A DNA stretch of 39,576 bases from BS150m-G50 sp964517435 (GCA_964517435.1 CAZFEC010000029.1:1-39576); one strand, 5' to 3'. Positions 15,565 to 26,068 are shown, counted from the stretch's first letter. Made by a program: numbers and translations. Notes: generated from the letters alone by a model not told the origin.

Positions 15565-16977
15565 ATGAGCAAACCAGACCGGGATGAGAAGACCTCACCG
15601 CTGCGTGAGGAGCTTCTGCGCAAGCCGGAGAATGTCTGGCGCCAGGCCGACGACGCCGAGCGGGAAGAGATCATGGAGTTCAGCCGCAAATACATGACCT
15701 GGCTCGACGCCTCAAAGACGGAGCGGGAGTCGGTCAGGGAGATAGTCAAGGCCGCGACCGCGGCAGGTTTCGTGGACCTGGCCGGCGGTGAAACGGGCGA
15801 TCGCTACTATCACAACTACAAGGGAAAGGCCGTCGGGCTTTTCGTCAAGGGCAGCGCGCCTATCGAGCAGGGCCTGCGCATCGTGGTCGCGCACATCGAC
15901 GCGCCACGCCTGGACCTGAAGCAGAACCCGCTCTACGAGGATTCCAACCTGGCGCTGCTGAAGACACACTACTACGGCGGCATCAAGAAATACCAGTGGG
16001 TGGCCCGGCCACTGGCGCTGCACGGCGTCGTCGTGCTGCCGGACGGTAAGACGGTCGAGATCCGCATCGGCGAGGACCGGGAGGATCCGGTCTTCACGAT
16101 CGCCGACCTGCTGCCCCACCTCTGGGGCAAGGCGCAGGCGACCAAAAAAGCTACGGAAGTCGTCACCGGCGAACAACTGCACCTGGTGACCGGTTCTCTC
16201 CCCTGGAGCGAGGATGAATGTGACAACGAAGCGGTTAAGATGCATGTCCTGCAGCTGCTGCATGAGAAATACGGCATCAGCGAGCAGGACTTCATCTCCG
16301 CCGAAATCGAGATAGTACCTGTCTGCAAGGCGCGGGATGTCGGCTTCGACCGCGGCCTGATCGGCGCCTATGGTCACGACGACCGTGTCTGCAGCTGGTG
16401 CGCGATGCAGGCGGCGCTGCGGATGCAGACGCCGACCCGGACCACGCTGGTGTTGCTGATGGACAAGGAGGAGATCGGCAGTGAGACCGATACCGGTTCC
16501 GCTTCCCGCTATGTCGAAACGGTCCTGCGCAAGTACCTGGCGCGGGAGGGACTCACGGTGGAACCGCTCGAGGTTCTGGCCAATTCCGCCTGCCTTTCCG
16601 CGGATGTCAACGCCGCGATCAATCCCAACTGGAAGTCGGTGCATGACAAACAGAACGCCTGCCTGCTGGGCAATGGACCGGTGTTGACCAAGTTCACCGG
16701 CGTGCGCGGCAAGGGCGGTTCGAACGACGCTCACGCGGAATTCCTCGGCTGGCTGCGCGGCGTGTTCTCCGAGGCGGGCATCATCTACCAGACCGCGGAG
16801 CTGGGCAAGGTGGACGAAGGTGGCGGCGGCACCGTCGCGCTCTTCTTCGCGAGGTACGGCATGGATGTCGTGGATATGGGAGTCGGCCTGATCGGCATGC
16901 ACTCCCCCTTCGAAGTCGCCGCCAAGAGTGATATCTGGATGGCATGGCGGGCGTACAAAGCTTTCCTGGAAGCGTGA
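15565..16977 (+). CDS. M18-family aminopeptidase
   Basis: A metal-dependent exopeptidase of 470 residues, the normal length for M18. The metal-binding landmarks are in order: VAHIDAPRLDLK (His-x-Asp), then GAYGHDDRVCSW (bridging Asp region), DKEEIGSETDTGS (catalytic and metal Glu), and near the C-terminus GMHSPFEVAAKSD (metal His). The family removes N-terminal residues, often acidic ones, as a large cytosolic assembly. AACAGGAG precedes the start. It ends 16 bp before the CYTH gene, so the two probably share a transcript. Confidence 0.93.
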   Translation: MSKPDRDEKTSPLREELLRKPENVWRQADDAEREEIMEFSRKYMTWLDASKTERESVREIVKAATAAGFVDLAGGETGDRYYHNYKGKAVGLFVKGSAPIEQGLRIVVAHIDAPRLDLKQNPLYEDSNLALLKTHYYGGIKKYQWVARPLALHGVVVLPDGKTVEIRIGEDREDPVFTIADLLPHLWGKAQATKKATEVVTGEQLHLVTGSLPWSEDECDNEAVKMHVLQLLHEKYGISEQDFISAEIEIVPVCKARDVGFDRGLIGAYGHDDRVCSWCAMQAALRMQTPTRTTLVLLMDKEEIGSETDTGSASRYVETVLRKYLAREGLTVEPLEVLANSACLSADVNAAINPNWKSVHDKQNACLLGNGPVLTKFTGVRGKGGSNDAHAEFLGWLRGVFSEAGIIYQTAELGKVDEGGGGTVALFFARYGMDVVDMGVGLIGMHSPFEVAAKSDIWMAWRAYKAFLEA

Positions 16978-16993
16978 ACGGGAGTTTCAGGTT

Positions 16994-17482
16994 ATGGGCC
17001 GGGAGATCGAACGTAAGTTTCTGGTAACCGGAGAAGCCTGGCGGGAGCTGGGGCCGGGCATCCACCTGCGTCAGGGCTACCTCGCCAGCACCCCGCAGCG
17101 TATTGTACGGATCCGCACCGTGCAGGAGCGCGGTTATCTGACCATCAAAGGCATCACCCGCGGCGCCACCCGGCTGGAGTTCGAATACGAGATCCCCTAC
17201 GCCGAGGCGTCCGAGCTGCTGGAAAGCCTGTGTGAAGCCCAGTTGGAGAAGACGCGCTATCGTTTCACCCTCGACAACCACACCTGGGAAGTGGACGAGT
17301 TCCACGGCGCCAACCAGGGGTTGATCGTTGCGGAGATCGAACTCATCTGCGAGGAGGAGCAGTTCGTCCGTCCGGAATGGATCGGCTCGGAGGTTACCGG
17401 CGATCCGCGCTACTACAACTCGAACCTGGCGACCGAACCCTATTCCACCTGGCCCAGCGCTTACCCCCCGGAGGAGGGTTGA
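16994..17482 (+). CDS. CYTH-domain protein (triphosphate tunnel metalloenzyme)
   Basis: A small protein of 162 residues beginning MGREIERKFLV, with the E-x-E-x-K signature (Glu4, Glu6, Lys8). Alternating charged strands (RIVRIRTVQERGYLTIKG, TRLEFEYEIPYAEA, KTRYRFTLDNHTWEVDEFHG, LIVAEIEL) form the triphosphate tunnel. Family members hydrolyse inorganic triphosphate or thiamine triphosphate, or make cyclic AMP; short bacterial forms are mostly tripolyphosphatases. The start at 16994 gives the family N-terminus. It lies 58 bp before a Na/phosphate symporter gene, a loose link to phosphate metabolism. Confidence 0.88.
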   Translation: MGREIERKFLVTGEAWRELGPGIHLRQGYLASTPQRIVRIRTVQERGYLTIKGITRGATRLEFEYEIPYAEASELLESLCEAQLEKTRYRFTLDNHTWEVDEFHGANQGLIVAEIELICEEEQFVRPEWIGSEVTGDPRYYNSNLATEPYSTWPSAYPPEEG

Positions 17483-17540
17483 TCATTATGTTACAAGAGA
17501 TGTCGATTCAACTCACAGCGAACCTGACAGAACCGGCCTG

Positions 17541-19337
17541 ATGCAACCGTTCGTCCTCCTTGCCATCGTTGCGCTTGCGGTTCCGGTCTGGGCCGCCTCC
17601 GGTCCGGCGCCTCCCGCCTCCACCACCGACTGGGTCTTCCTGCTGATCGGACTCGCCGGCGGTCTGTCGCTGTTCCTCTATGGCATGCAGAAGATGAGTG
17701 CCGGCCTCAAGAAGGCAGCCGGCAACAAGATGCGTTCGCTGCTGTCGAAACTGACCACCAGCCGCCTGGTCGGCATGACGGTCGGAGCGCTGGTTACGAT
17801 GGTGATCCAGAGCAGTAGCGCCACCACCGTGATGCTGGTCAGCTTCGTCCAGGCGGAGTTGATGACCTTCGCGCAATCGCTCGGAGTGATTCTCGGCGCG
17901 GATATCGGTACCACGATCACGGCACAACTGGTGGCGTTCAGGTTGACCGATTACGCTATGCTGATGATCGCAGTCGGTTTTCTGCTCACCTTTCTCAGCC
18001 GTCGCGAACCGCTGATTCACATCGGTGAAGCGATACTGGGTTTCGGTATCCTCTTCTTCGGCATGAAGTTCATGGGTGACGTCATGGCACCGCTGCGCGA
18101 GCTCCCGGCGTTTCGTGACGTCCTGATCGGTCTGGAAAATCCGTTGCTGGGTCTATTGGCCGGAGCCTTTCTGACCGCCTTGATCCAGAGCAGCAGCGCC
18201 TTTACCGGTATTCTCATCGTACTGGCGCAGCAGAACCTGATCACGCTGGAAGCGGGTATCCCGCTGGTCTTCGGTGCCAACATCGGCACCTGTATCACCG
18301 CCGGGCTGGCCAGTCTGGGTGCCTCCCGCGAAGCCAAGCGGGTGGCGCTGGCGCATGCCATCTTCAAAATCGCCGGTGTTCTGCTCTTCATCTTCTGGAT
18401 TCCGACTTTCACTGAAATCATCCGCAGCCTGGCAGATCAATTCGATTTCCATGCCGCACGCCAGATCGCCAACGCGCATACCATCTTCAATGTCAGCCTG
18501 GCGTTCATCTTTCTGCCGTTCACGGCCTTCTTCGCTCTGCTGGTGCGGAAACTGCTGCCGGACAAACCGGAAGATCAGCAGCTGCAACCCTCCGTCACGC
18601 ATCTGGATGAGGAGAAGATCACGACGCCGGGGCTGGCGCTGGATCTGGCCCGCGCCGAGATCTCCCGCATGATGAAGATCGTACACCGGATGCTGGACGC
18701 CATCATTCGGCCCTTCCTGGAGGAGCGCCCGGCCCGCGACATGTATTTCCCGCAACTGACGCTGCTGCAGGGGATTGTCATGCGTGAGCACAAAGTGGAT
18801 TTCCTCGATACGCATATCACCGACTACCTGACGGCCATCAGCCGGCAGCAGATTAAGAAAGAGCAGTCGCGGGAGGTGTTCGGCCTGCTCTCCATCGTCA
18901 AGGATATGGAAAGCATCGCGGATATCGTCGACAAGAATCTGATGCCGTTGATCGCCAAGAAGCGGCGTCTGCGGGAGGATTTCACGCGCGAGGGACGTCA
19001 CGAACTGGAAGCTTTTCACCTGAAGATCGTCAAGCAGCTGGCCCGTTGTGAGGATGCTTTTGCCAATCTCGATCCGGCGCGCGCCAAACGGGTGCTGGAC
19101 AAGGAGAGTCAATACGCGGAACTCGAGAACGAGTTGCGTCAGACTCATTTCGAGCGGATCTGTGAGGATGTCATCCGTTCCGTCGCCACGCACGAAGTCC
19201 ATATGGAGTTGATGGATCTGCTCAACCAGATCAATGTGCATACCGCCGGCACCGCCAGAACCATCCTGAACATCCTGCGCGAGGAAAACCAGGAACAGAA
19301 GATCAAGAAACGGCGGGAGGCGGACGAGGCCGGGTAG
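17541..19337 (+). CDS. Na+/phosphate cotransporter (NptA/YjbB type) with PhoU-like C-terminal domain
   Basis: 598 residues from ATG 17541 (an open frame reaches upstream but only as CYTH-gene shadow). Residues 1-19 are signal-like. The transporter part has two inverted repeats, each with the family QSSSA motif: VIQSSSATTVM and LIQSSSAFTGI, plus LGADIGTTIT and FGANIGTCIT. From about residue 370 the chain is soluble and helical (ISRMMKIVHRMLDAIIRPFLEE...), a PhoU-like domain common in bacterial members. It would move phosphate across the inner membrane with sodium; many bacterial forms act in efflux. A GTGATACA word (minus strand) is in the second repeat. Confidence 0.9.
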   Translation: MQPFVLLAIVALAVPVWAASGPAPPASTTDWVFLLIGLAGGLSLFLYGMQKMSAGLKKAAGNKMRSLLSKLTTSRLVGMTVGALVTMVIQSSSATTVMLVSFVQAELMTFAQSLGVILGADIGTTITAQLVAFRLTDYAMLMIAVGFLLTFLSRREPLIHIGEAILGFGILFFGMKFMGDVMAPLRELPAFRDVLIGLENPLLGLLAGAFLTALIQSSSAFTGILIVLAQQNLITLEAGIPLVFGANIGTCITAGLASLGASREAKRVALAHAIFKIAGVLLFIFWIPTFTEIIRSLADQFDFHAARQIANAHTIFNVSLAFIFLPFTAFFALLVRKLLPDKPEDQQLQPSVTHLDEEKITTPGLALDLARAEISRMMKIVHRMLDAIIRPFLEERPARDMYFPQLTLLQGIVMREHKVDFLDTHITDYLTAISRQQIKKEQSREVFGLLSIVKDMESIADIVDKNLMPLIAKKRRLREDFTREGRHELEAFHLKIVKQLARCEDAFANLDPARAKRVLDKESQYAELENELRQTHFERICEDVIRSVATHEVHMELMDLLNQINVHTAGTARTILNILREENQEQKIKKRREADEAG

Positions 19338-19394
19338 ACCGCCGTCGAGTCGCCCGGTGTTTTAATCGCACCGGCCGTCAAGGGGGAGGAAAAG

Positions 19395-20198
19395 ATGAGA
19401 TCCGCAGCCTGGATGTCGATGCTCGCAGTCCTGCTGGCCGGAGCCGGCGGTGCTGTCGCGCAGCAATTGATCGCGCTGAACGAGTTCATGGCCAGCAACG
19501 ACACCGCCTGGCCGGATGAGCACGGCGAATTCGATGATTGGGTAGAGCTCTACAATCCCTTCGACTATGCCTTCAACCTGAATGGCATCTACCTGACCGA
19601 CGACTTGAACGAACTGGACAAGTATCAGATCGTGCTGGAGGAGGATTCCCTGCTGCAACCGGGGGAGTTCGTTATCGTCTGGTGCGATAACGACCCGGAG
19701 CAGGGGCCGTTCCATACCAGCTTCGCTCTTGCCGCTGCCGGTGAGGAAATCGGCGTCACGGCGCCGGACGGTGTGATGATCCTGGACAGCCATGTTTTCG
19801 GCGCCCAGACGACCGACGTCTCCGAGGGCCGGCTGCCGGACGGTACCGGTGATTGGCAGACACTGCCCGATTTCACGCCCGGCTACAGCAACGATCCGGC
19901 GGAAGTCGAGGCGCCGGTAATACCCCGGACGCCGTTGTTGGCGGGCAACTATCCCAATCCGTTCAACCCCTCTACCACCATCGAATTCACGCTACCCTGT
20001 CCGCAGCGGATCCGGCTGACTGCGCACAACCTAAGCGGTCAACCTGTGGCGGTATTGGCGGAAGGAGTGTATACGGCGGGAGTGCATCACGTGACTTTCA
20101 ATGCAGGTCTAGGGAGACCCTTGTGCAGCGGTATCTACATATACCGTCTATCAGCTGGTGAATACACAGAATCCGGAAAGATGATGCTGTTGAAGTAG
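19395..20198 (+). CDS. Secreted lamin-tail-domain protein with type IX secretion C-terminal signal
   Basis: 267 residues. Signal peptide to about residue 23 (GAVAQQ). Residues 25-150 form a lamin tail domain: LIALNEFMASNDT, DDWVELYNPFDYAFNLNGIYLTDD, LQPGEFVIVWCD, then GEEIGVTAPDGVMILD. The last about 85 residues start NYPNPFNPSTTIEF and run through GQPVAVLAEGVYTAGVHHVTF to GIYIYRLSAGEYTESGKMMLLK, a T9SS type A sorting domain. It is therefore exported across the outer membrane and either released or anchored. The preceding GGGGGAGG is a strong ribosome-binding site. This gene is the main evidence for FCB affiliation. Confidence 0.9.
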   Translation: MRSAAWMSMLAVLLAGAGGAVAQQLIALNEFMASNDTAWPDEHGEFDDWVELYNPFDYAFNLNGIYLTDDLNELDKYQIVLEEDSLLQPGEFVIVWCDNDPEQGPFHTSFALAAAGEEIGVTAPDGVMILDSHVFGAQTTDVSEGRLPDGTGDWQTLPDFTPGYSNDPAEVEAPVIPRTPLLAGNYPNPFNPSTTIEFTLPCPQRIRLTAHNLSGQPVAVLAEGVYTAGVHHVTFNAGLGRPLCSGIYIYRLSAGEYTESGKMMLLK

Positions 20199-20453
20199 CT
20201 ATTAAGAGTATCTGTCGGGGGCGGACGAAGTTTAGTACTGCCTGAACCAGGACTTATGTCGATATTGAGGCCATTCTGGCTCTAAACCTGTGGTTTTGCT
20301 GAATTAGCTGGGGTCGGACCTGGGTTAATATCACATAATCAATCACTTACGTTGAAAAAAGGGCCGATTTCAGCCCTTAAACATTGATTTTCCCAAGTAT
20401 AACTACCGCTGTGACACAGATCTGGCTGTTTAACTCACGGCCAGGGCGTATTC
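20199..20453. other. Convergent intergenic region
   Basis: 255 bp between convergent genes, less GC-rich than its surroundings, with no credible gene. GGGGTCGGACCTGG (20310-20323) resembles the GGGTCNGACC ends seen around REP-associated transposase elements, but no transposase and no second copy are present. The right part holds the terminator annotated separately. Confidence 0.4.
20354..20378 (-). terminator. Rho-independent terminator of the acyl-CoA synthetase-purM unit
   Basis: On the minus strand AAGGGC-TGAAATCG-GCCCTT is followed directly by TTTT and then CAAC. The 6-bp stem (20359-20364 with 20373-20378) plus T-run sits 75 bp beyond the purM stop codon. Confidence 0.7.
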
Positions 20454-21467
20454 CTACTTCGTCGCCACTTCCCCGATAATGTGATACGTTTCCCCCTGCT
20501 GCTCGAGCAGGCGACAGGTTTTGTCGTACTCACTGGGCGACAGGATGATGATGAAACCGATGCCGAGGTTGAAGGTGCGCAGCATCTCCGCTTCGGAGAT
20601 ATCACCTTCCCGCTGGATCAGCTGGAAGATTTCCGGCCGCGGCCAGCTATCGGTATCCAGCGCCAGATCAAGATCCTCAGGCAGGATGCGCCGGGTGTTG
20701 CCGTAGATGCCGCCGCCGGTGATGTGAGACAAACCGGCGATCCCGACGCCCGCCTCCCGCAGCCGGGTTACCGGATTCAGATAGGAGCGGTGAACAGCCA
20801 GGAGCGCTTCACCGACGGTATGCCCGCCGGCGAGCTGGTGCTCGAGGCCGGGACCGCTTTCCAGCAGCACCCGGCGCGCCAGCGAATAGCCGTTGGTGTG
20901 CAAGCCGGTGGAGGGAAGCCCCAGCAGGCGGTCGCCCGCTTCGATGCGGCTGCCGTCGATGATCTCCTCCCGCTCGACTATCCCGACGATGGTTCCCGCC
21001 AGGTCGTAGTCCTCACCCTCGTACAGGCCGGGCATCTCGGCCGTTTCGCCGCCGATCAACGCGCACCCGTTTTCACGGCAGGCCTGCGCGAAACCGCGGA
21101 TCACCGCCTCGGCCGCGTCCACATTCAGACGCCCGGTGGCGTAGTAATCGAGAAAGAAGAGCGGCCTGGCACCGCAGACCAGGATGTCGTTCACGCAGTG
21201 GTTGACCAGGTCCTGGCCGACGGTGTCGTGGATCCCCAGCTGCGCCGCCACCATCAGCTTGGTGCCGACGCCGTCCACCGAGGCGACCAGCACCGGCTGG
21301 CGGTAGCGGGCCATGTCCAGCTGGAAAAGTCCCCCGAATCCACCGATGCCGCCCAGCACGCTGGGGGTCCGGGTAGCTTTAACCACGCCGCCGATGCGTC
21401 GTACCAGCTCCTCACCGGCGTCGATGTCGACCCCGGCGTCGCTGTACGACATACCTTTCTCAGTCAT
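20454..21467 (-). CDS. purM: Phosphoribosylformylglycinamidine cyclo-ligase (AIR synthase)
   Basis: Fifth step of purine synthesis, ATP-dependent ring closure to AIR. About 337 residues, normal for PurM. Signatures: SYSDAGVDIDAGEELV at the N-terminus, SVDGVGTKLMVA, LVNHCVNDILVCGARPLFFLDYYA, GGETAEMPGLY, and the C-terminal NLGIGFIIILSP. The ATG at 21467 overlaps the end of the acyl-CoA synthetase gene by 8 bp; ATGs at 21479 and 21452 are also possible. The two overlapping genes are unrelated in pathway. A GTGATAC variant lies near each end. Confidence 0.95.
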   Translation of the reverse strand: MTEKGMSYSDAGVDIDAGEELVRRIGGVVKATRTPSVLGGIGGFGGLFQLDMARYRQPVLVASVDGVGTKLMVAAQLGIHDTVGQDLVNHCVNDILVCGARPLFFLDYYATGRLNVDAAEAVIRGFAQACRENGCALIGGETAEMPGLYEGEDYDLAGTIVGIVEREEIIDGSRIEAGDRLLGLPSTGLHTNGYSLARRVLLESGPGLEHQLAGGHTVGEALLAVHRSYLNPVTRLREAGVGIAGLSHITGGGIYGNTRRILPEDLDLALDTDSWPRPEIFQLIQREGDISEAEMLRTFNLGIGFIIILSPSEYDKTCRLLEQQGETYHIIGEVATK

Positions 21468-23286
21468 CGCTGTCTTCAAAATCGTGATACTCGGAATCGC
21501 GGTAAATATTCTCGATCATCCGGTTATACTTCTCCAGCACAAAGCCGCGTTTGATCTTGAGCGACGGTGTCAGTTCGCCGTTCTCGATGGAGAACTCCCG
21601 CCCCAGCAGGGCGATGCGGCGCGGCTTCTCGAAGCGCCCCAGATCAGCGCAGAGACGATCCACCTCCGCCTGCACCAGGCTGTAGGCTTCCGGCAGCTCG
21701 ATCAACTCCTGGGTGTTGTGGAACTTCAGATCCTTGAGTCGCGCCTCCTCCTCCAGCTTCTCGAAGTTGGGCACGATCATCGCGCTGATGAAATGTCGCC
21801 GGTCGCCTACCAGCAGGGCCTGCTCGATGAGCGGCGACTGCGTCAACAGAATTTCAATCGGTTGGGGCGCCACATTCTTACCACCGGAGGTCACGATTAT
21901 ATTCTTCTTGCGGTCGGTGATGTGCAGCATCCCCTCGGCATCGACGAAACCGATGTCACCGGTGTGATACCAGCCGTCCACGATCACCTCCGCCGTCGCC
22001 TCGGGGCGGTTATAGTAACCCTTCATCAGGTTCGGGCCGCGGGTGAGGATTTCACCGTCGTCGGCGATTATTACCTCAACGCTGGGCAGCGGCAAGCCGA
22101 CGGTCCCGAATTTGAACCGCTCCGGCACGTTGCAGGTGATAACCGGTGAGGTTTCAGTGATACCGTAGCCTTCCAGGATCAGGACCCCGGCGGAGAAGAA
22201 GAACTCCCCCAGCTTGCGGTCCAGCGGCGCGGCGCCCGACACGAAGAACCGCAACCGGCCGCCCAGACGGCCGCTGATCTTCTTGAACACCAGCTTATCC
22301 GCGATTTTGAAACGCAGTTTGGTCCAGCCGGAGAGATAGCCCTGCTCCAGCTCGGCGAAGCGCTTGCCGCCGATCTTGATCGCCCAGTAGAAGATGCGCC
22401 GCTTCAGAGCGGGTCCCTGGTTGACATTTTCCAGCACCCGTGTCCGCATCTTCTCGAAGAAGCGGGGGACCGCCGTCATCACGGTCGGCCTGACCTGCCC
22501 CATGTTTTCACCGACGGTCAGCATGTCTTCGGCATAGGCGATCTTGCTGCCGTGATACAACGGCTTGTAGTAACCGGCGGTCCGTTCGTAGGAGTGACTA
22601 AGGGGCAGGAAGGAAAGCAGTACATCCTCCTCCGTGATATCCACCACCTTGTCGAGATCCTCGATGTTGCTGAGGATGTTGCGATGGGTCAGCATTACCC
22701 CTTTCTGGTCGCCGGTGGTACCGGAAGTGTAAACCAGGGTGTGCACATCGTCGAGCTTCAGCTTCGCGACGATTTCATCCGGGAAGGCGGGATCCTCCGC
22801 CAGCCACCCCTCCCCCTTGCGTAGCAGCGTCTCCAGCGGGATGATGTCCTCCGCCTCCTGCGGCGAGCCACCGGGCATCTGAATCAGCCATTTCAGCTCC
22901 GGCAACTCGTGACGGACGCTGAGAACTTTCTCCAGCTGCTCATCGTCCTCTACCACCACCAGTACCGGTTTGGCGTCGCGCAGCACTTTCACCGCCTGCT
23001 CGGCCGGGAGGTTCGGATACACCGGCGCCGTAATGACGCCCAGCGCGCCCAGTGCCAGGTCGGCCAGCGCCCATTCGTAACGATTGAAGGAGATGATCGT
23101 GGCGAGAGCGCCGGGTTCCAGCTGCAACTCCCGTTTGAGTGCGATAGCCAGCTGCCGCACCTGTCGCGCCGCGTCGGCGTAACTCAAATCCTGATATTCG
23201 CCCTTAACCAGGCTGGAGAACGCGGGGCGTTCCGGATGGCGGTTGGCGGTGGCGAAAAACATTGCCGGAATGGAAGCGTACTTCAT
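21460..23286 (-). CDS. Long-chain fatty acid-CoA ligase (AMP-forming)
   Basis: 608 residues of the ANL superfamily, FadD15/ACSL-like in length. Motifs: VYTSGTTGDQKGVMLTHRN (AMP-binding P-loop), FFVSGAAPLDRKLGEFF, EGYGITETSPVITCN, YHTGDIGFVDAEG and the C-terminal lysine region HITDRKKNIIVTSGGKNVAPQPIE. It activates fatty acids to acyl-CoA at the inner membrane face. GAGGAGAG precedes the start at good distance. The leader (23287-23456) holds two consecutive inverted repeats. Its product would feed beta-oxidation and, for branched or short acyl-CoA, the IcmF encoded 11 kb away. Confidence 0.93.
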   Translation of the reverse strand: MKYASIPAMFFATANRHPERPAFSSLVKGEYQDLSYADAARQVRQLAIALKRELQLEPGALATIISFNRYEWALADLALGALGVITAPVYPNLPAEQAVKVLRDAKPVLVVVEDDEQLEKVLSVRHELPELKWLIQMPGGSPQEAEDIIPLETLLRKGEGWLAEDPAFPDEIVAKLKLDDVHTLVYTSGTTGDQKGVMLTHRNILSNIEDLDKVVDITEEDVLLSFLPLSHSYERTAGYYKPLYHGSKIAYAEDMLTVGENMGQVRPTVMTAVPRFFEKMRTRVLENVNQGPALKRRIFYWAIKIGGKRFAELEQGYLSGWTKLRFKIADKLVFKKISGRLGGRLRFFVSGAAPLDRKLGEFFFSAGVLILEGYGITETSPVITCNVPERFKFGTVGLPLPSVEVIIADDGEILTRGPNLMKGYYNRPEATAEVIVDGWYHTGDIGFVDAEGMLHITDRKKNIIVTSGGKNVAPQPIEILLTQSPLIEQALLVGDRRHFISAMIVPNFEKLEEEARLKDLKFHNTQELIELPEAYSLVQAEVDRLCADLGRFEKPRRIALLGREFSIENGELTPSLKIKRGFVLEKYNRMIENIYRDSEYHDFEDSDD

Positions 23287-23333
23287 AATGCTCTCCTCTG
23301 TTACAGATCTCGAACTGCGACAGGCGACACTAC

Positions 23334-23388
23334 TTTGGAATGCTGACTAATGTAGCATTCCAAACACCATTTTGAACTGCCAATGGTG
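23334..23388. promoter_or_regulatory. Two adjacent inverted repeats upstream of the acyl-CoA synthetase gene
   Basis: TTTGGAATGCT (23334-23344) and AGCATTCCAAA (23354-23364) are perfect 11-bp arms around 9 bp. Immediately next, CACCATT (23365-23371) and AATGGTG (23382-23388) are perfect 7-bp arms around 10 bp. They lie between the ndk stop and the acyl-CoA synthetase start. No T-run follows on the minus strand, so an operator or leader structure is as likely as an ndk terminator. Confidence 0.5.
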
Positions 23389-23456
23389 ATTGGAGTTCTA
23401 ATGGCATTATCGCTGTCCCTTGCCGTCCCGGCCGAACGCGGCGGTTGCCCGTCCGC

Positions 23457-23879
23457 TCAAGCGTTATTATGCAGCTCGTTCGCCGGGAAGAAGAAACCGA
23501 CTTCGCGTACTCCGTTTTCCGGGGAATCGGAGCCGTGAACGGCGTTGGATTCGATGCTTTCCGCATAGAGCTTGCGGATGGTGCCTTCCGCTGCCTCGGC
23601 GGGATTCGTGGCACCGATGATAGTCCGCATGCGGGAGACCGCATCATCGCCCTGAACGGCGATCACGATCACCTTGCCGGAGGTCATATAGGTGAGCAGA
23701 TCCTCGTAGAAGGGTTTCCCGCGGTGGATGTCGTAGAATTCACCGGCGGCGGCGTGGGACAGGCGCAGCATGCGCATACCGATAATCTCCAGCTCGTTCT
23801 GCTCCAGAAAGGAGACGATGGCGCCGCAGTAGTGCTTGCGCACCGCGTCCGGCTTGATAATCATCAGGGTTTTTTCCAA
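23457..23879 (-). CDS. ndk: Nucleoside diphosphate kinase
   Basis: Transfers the gamma-phosphate between NTPs and NDPs through a phosphohistidine. 140 residues. TLMIIKPDAVRKH at the N-terminus, then GATNPAEAAEGTIRKLYAESIESNAVHGSDSPENG, with the active-site His in NAVHGSDS. The frame opens at TTG 23879 with GGAG about 7 nt upstream; the next ATG is internal to the first strand, so TTG is the likely start. A GTGATACA word lies in its leader at 23907-23914. It follows sucD by 110 bp, matching a role in equalising GTP or ATP made by succinyl-CoA synthetase. Confidence 0.95.
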   Translation of the reverse strand: MEKTLMIIKPDAVRKHYCGAIVSFLEQNELEIIGMRMLRLSHAAAGEFYDIHRGKPFYEDLLTYMTSGKVIVIAVQGDDAVSRMRTIIGATNPAEAAEGTIRKLYAESIESNAVHGSDSPENGVREVGFFFPANELHNNA

Positions 23880-23989
23880 TGGTGCTCCAGTATGTCAGTT
23901 TTGAAATGTATCACCTTGCGGGAACATATACCCCTTTTATTAGGGCAATTCCCGTTGCAGCCTGTCAGACCAATCACTACCGAGGCAGG

Positions 23990-24859
23990 TCATTGCAACA
24001 ATTCCAACATCTGCTGACCGATATTCGCCGGTGATTCGCAGACGGCGACTCCCGCTTCCCGCAGGGCGGCCATCTTCTCAACCGCGGTGCCTTTGCCGCC
24101 GGCGATGATCGCGCCCGCGTGCCCCATGCGCTTGCCCGGCGGTGCCGTGATACCAGCGATGAAAGCGACCACCGGCTTCTCAACATTGTCCGCGATAAAG
24201 GCGGCCGCTTCCTCTTCGGCGGAACCGCCGATTTCACCGATCAGGACGATGCCGTCGGTGTCGGGATCGTCGTTGAACATCTGCACGGCGTCGCGATGCG
24301 TGGTACCGACGATGGGATCGCCACCGATGCCGATGCAGGTTGACTGACCGATCTCGAGCGAAGTGAGCTGCCAGACCGCTTCGTAAGTCAGGGTGCCGCT
24401 GCGGGAGACGACTCCCACCCGGCCCTGCTTGTGGATAAAGTCCGGCATGATTCCCGCCTTGGCGAGACCCGGCGAGATGATGCCGGGGCAATTGGGTCCG
24501 ATCAACGTTGCATCACAACCGGCGAGGTACTCGTTCACCAGGATCATGTCGCGGGTGGGTATCCCCTCCGAGATGCAGACGATCAGGCGGATTCCACTGG
24601 CGGCCGCTTCCAGGACAGCGTCCGCGGCGAAGGCGGGCGGGACGAAGATGACGGAGGTGTCGGCGTCGACTTCCGCCACGGCATCGGCCACGGTGTTGAA
24701 GACGGGGCGGTTCAGATGGGTGCCGCCACCCTTCCCCGGGGTCACGCCGCCCACCACCTGGGTGCCGTATTCGATCATCCGCTCACTGTGAAAGGTGCCT
24801 TCCGAGCCGGTGAATCCCTGTACGATTATGCGGCTTTGCTCATTCAGTAAGATCGCCAT
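23990..24859 (-). CDS. sucD: Succinyl-CoA synthetase alpha subunit
   Basis: 289 residues, normal for SucD. N-terminal CoA-binding Rossmann part: RIIVQGFTGSEGTFHSERMIEYGTQVVGGVTPGKGG. Further landmarks are GPNCPGIISPG, GIGGDPIVGTTHRDAV and GHAGAIIAGGKGTAVEKMAALREAG, where the His of GHAGAI is the phosphorylated residue. With SucC it converts succinyl-CoA and NDP to succinate and NTP. AGGAG lies just upstream of ATG, overlapping the end of sucC, and only 2 bp separate the genes. Confidence 0.96.
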   Translation of the reverse strand: MAILLNEQSRIIVQGFTGSEGTFHSERMIEYGTQVVGGVTPGKGGGTHLNRPVFNTVADAVAEVDADTSVIFVPPAFAADAVLEAAASGIRLIVCISEGIPTRDMILVNEYLAGCDATLIGPNCPGIISPGLAKAGIMPDFIHKQGRVGVVSRSGTLTYEAVWQLTSLEIGQSTCIGIGGDPIVGTTHRDAVQMFNDDPDTDGIVLIGEIGGSAEEEAAAFIADNVEKPVVAFIAGITAPPGKRMGHAGAIIAGGKGTAVEKMAALREAGVAVCESPANIGQQMLELLQ

Positions 24860-24861
24860 GA

Positions 24862-26028
<1,167 letters not shown>

Positions 26029-26068
26029 ACTGCCCCCCAATTAGCCAGGGTTATATTGTGATTCAATG

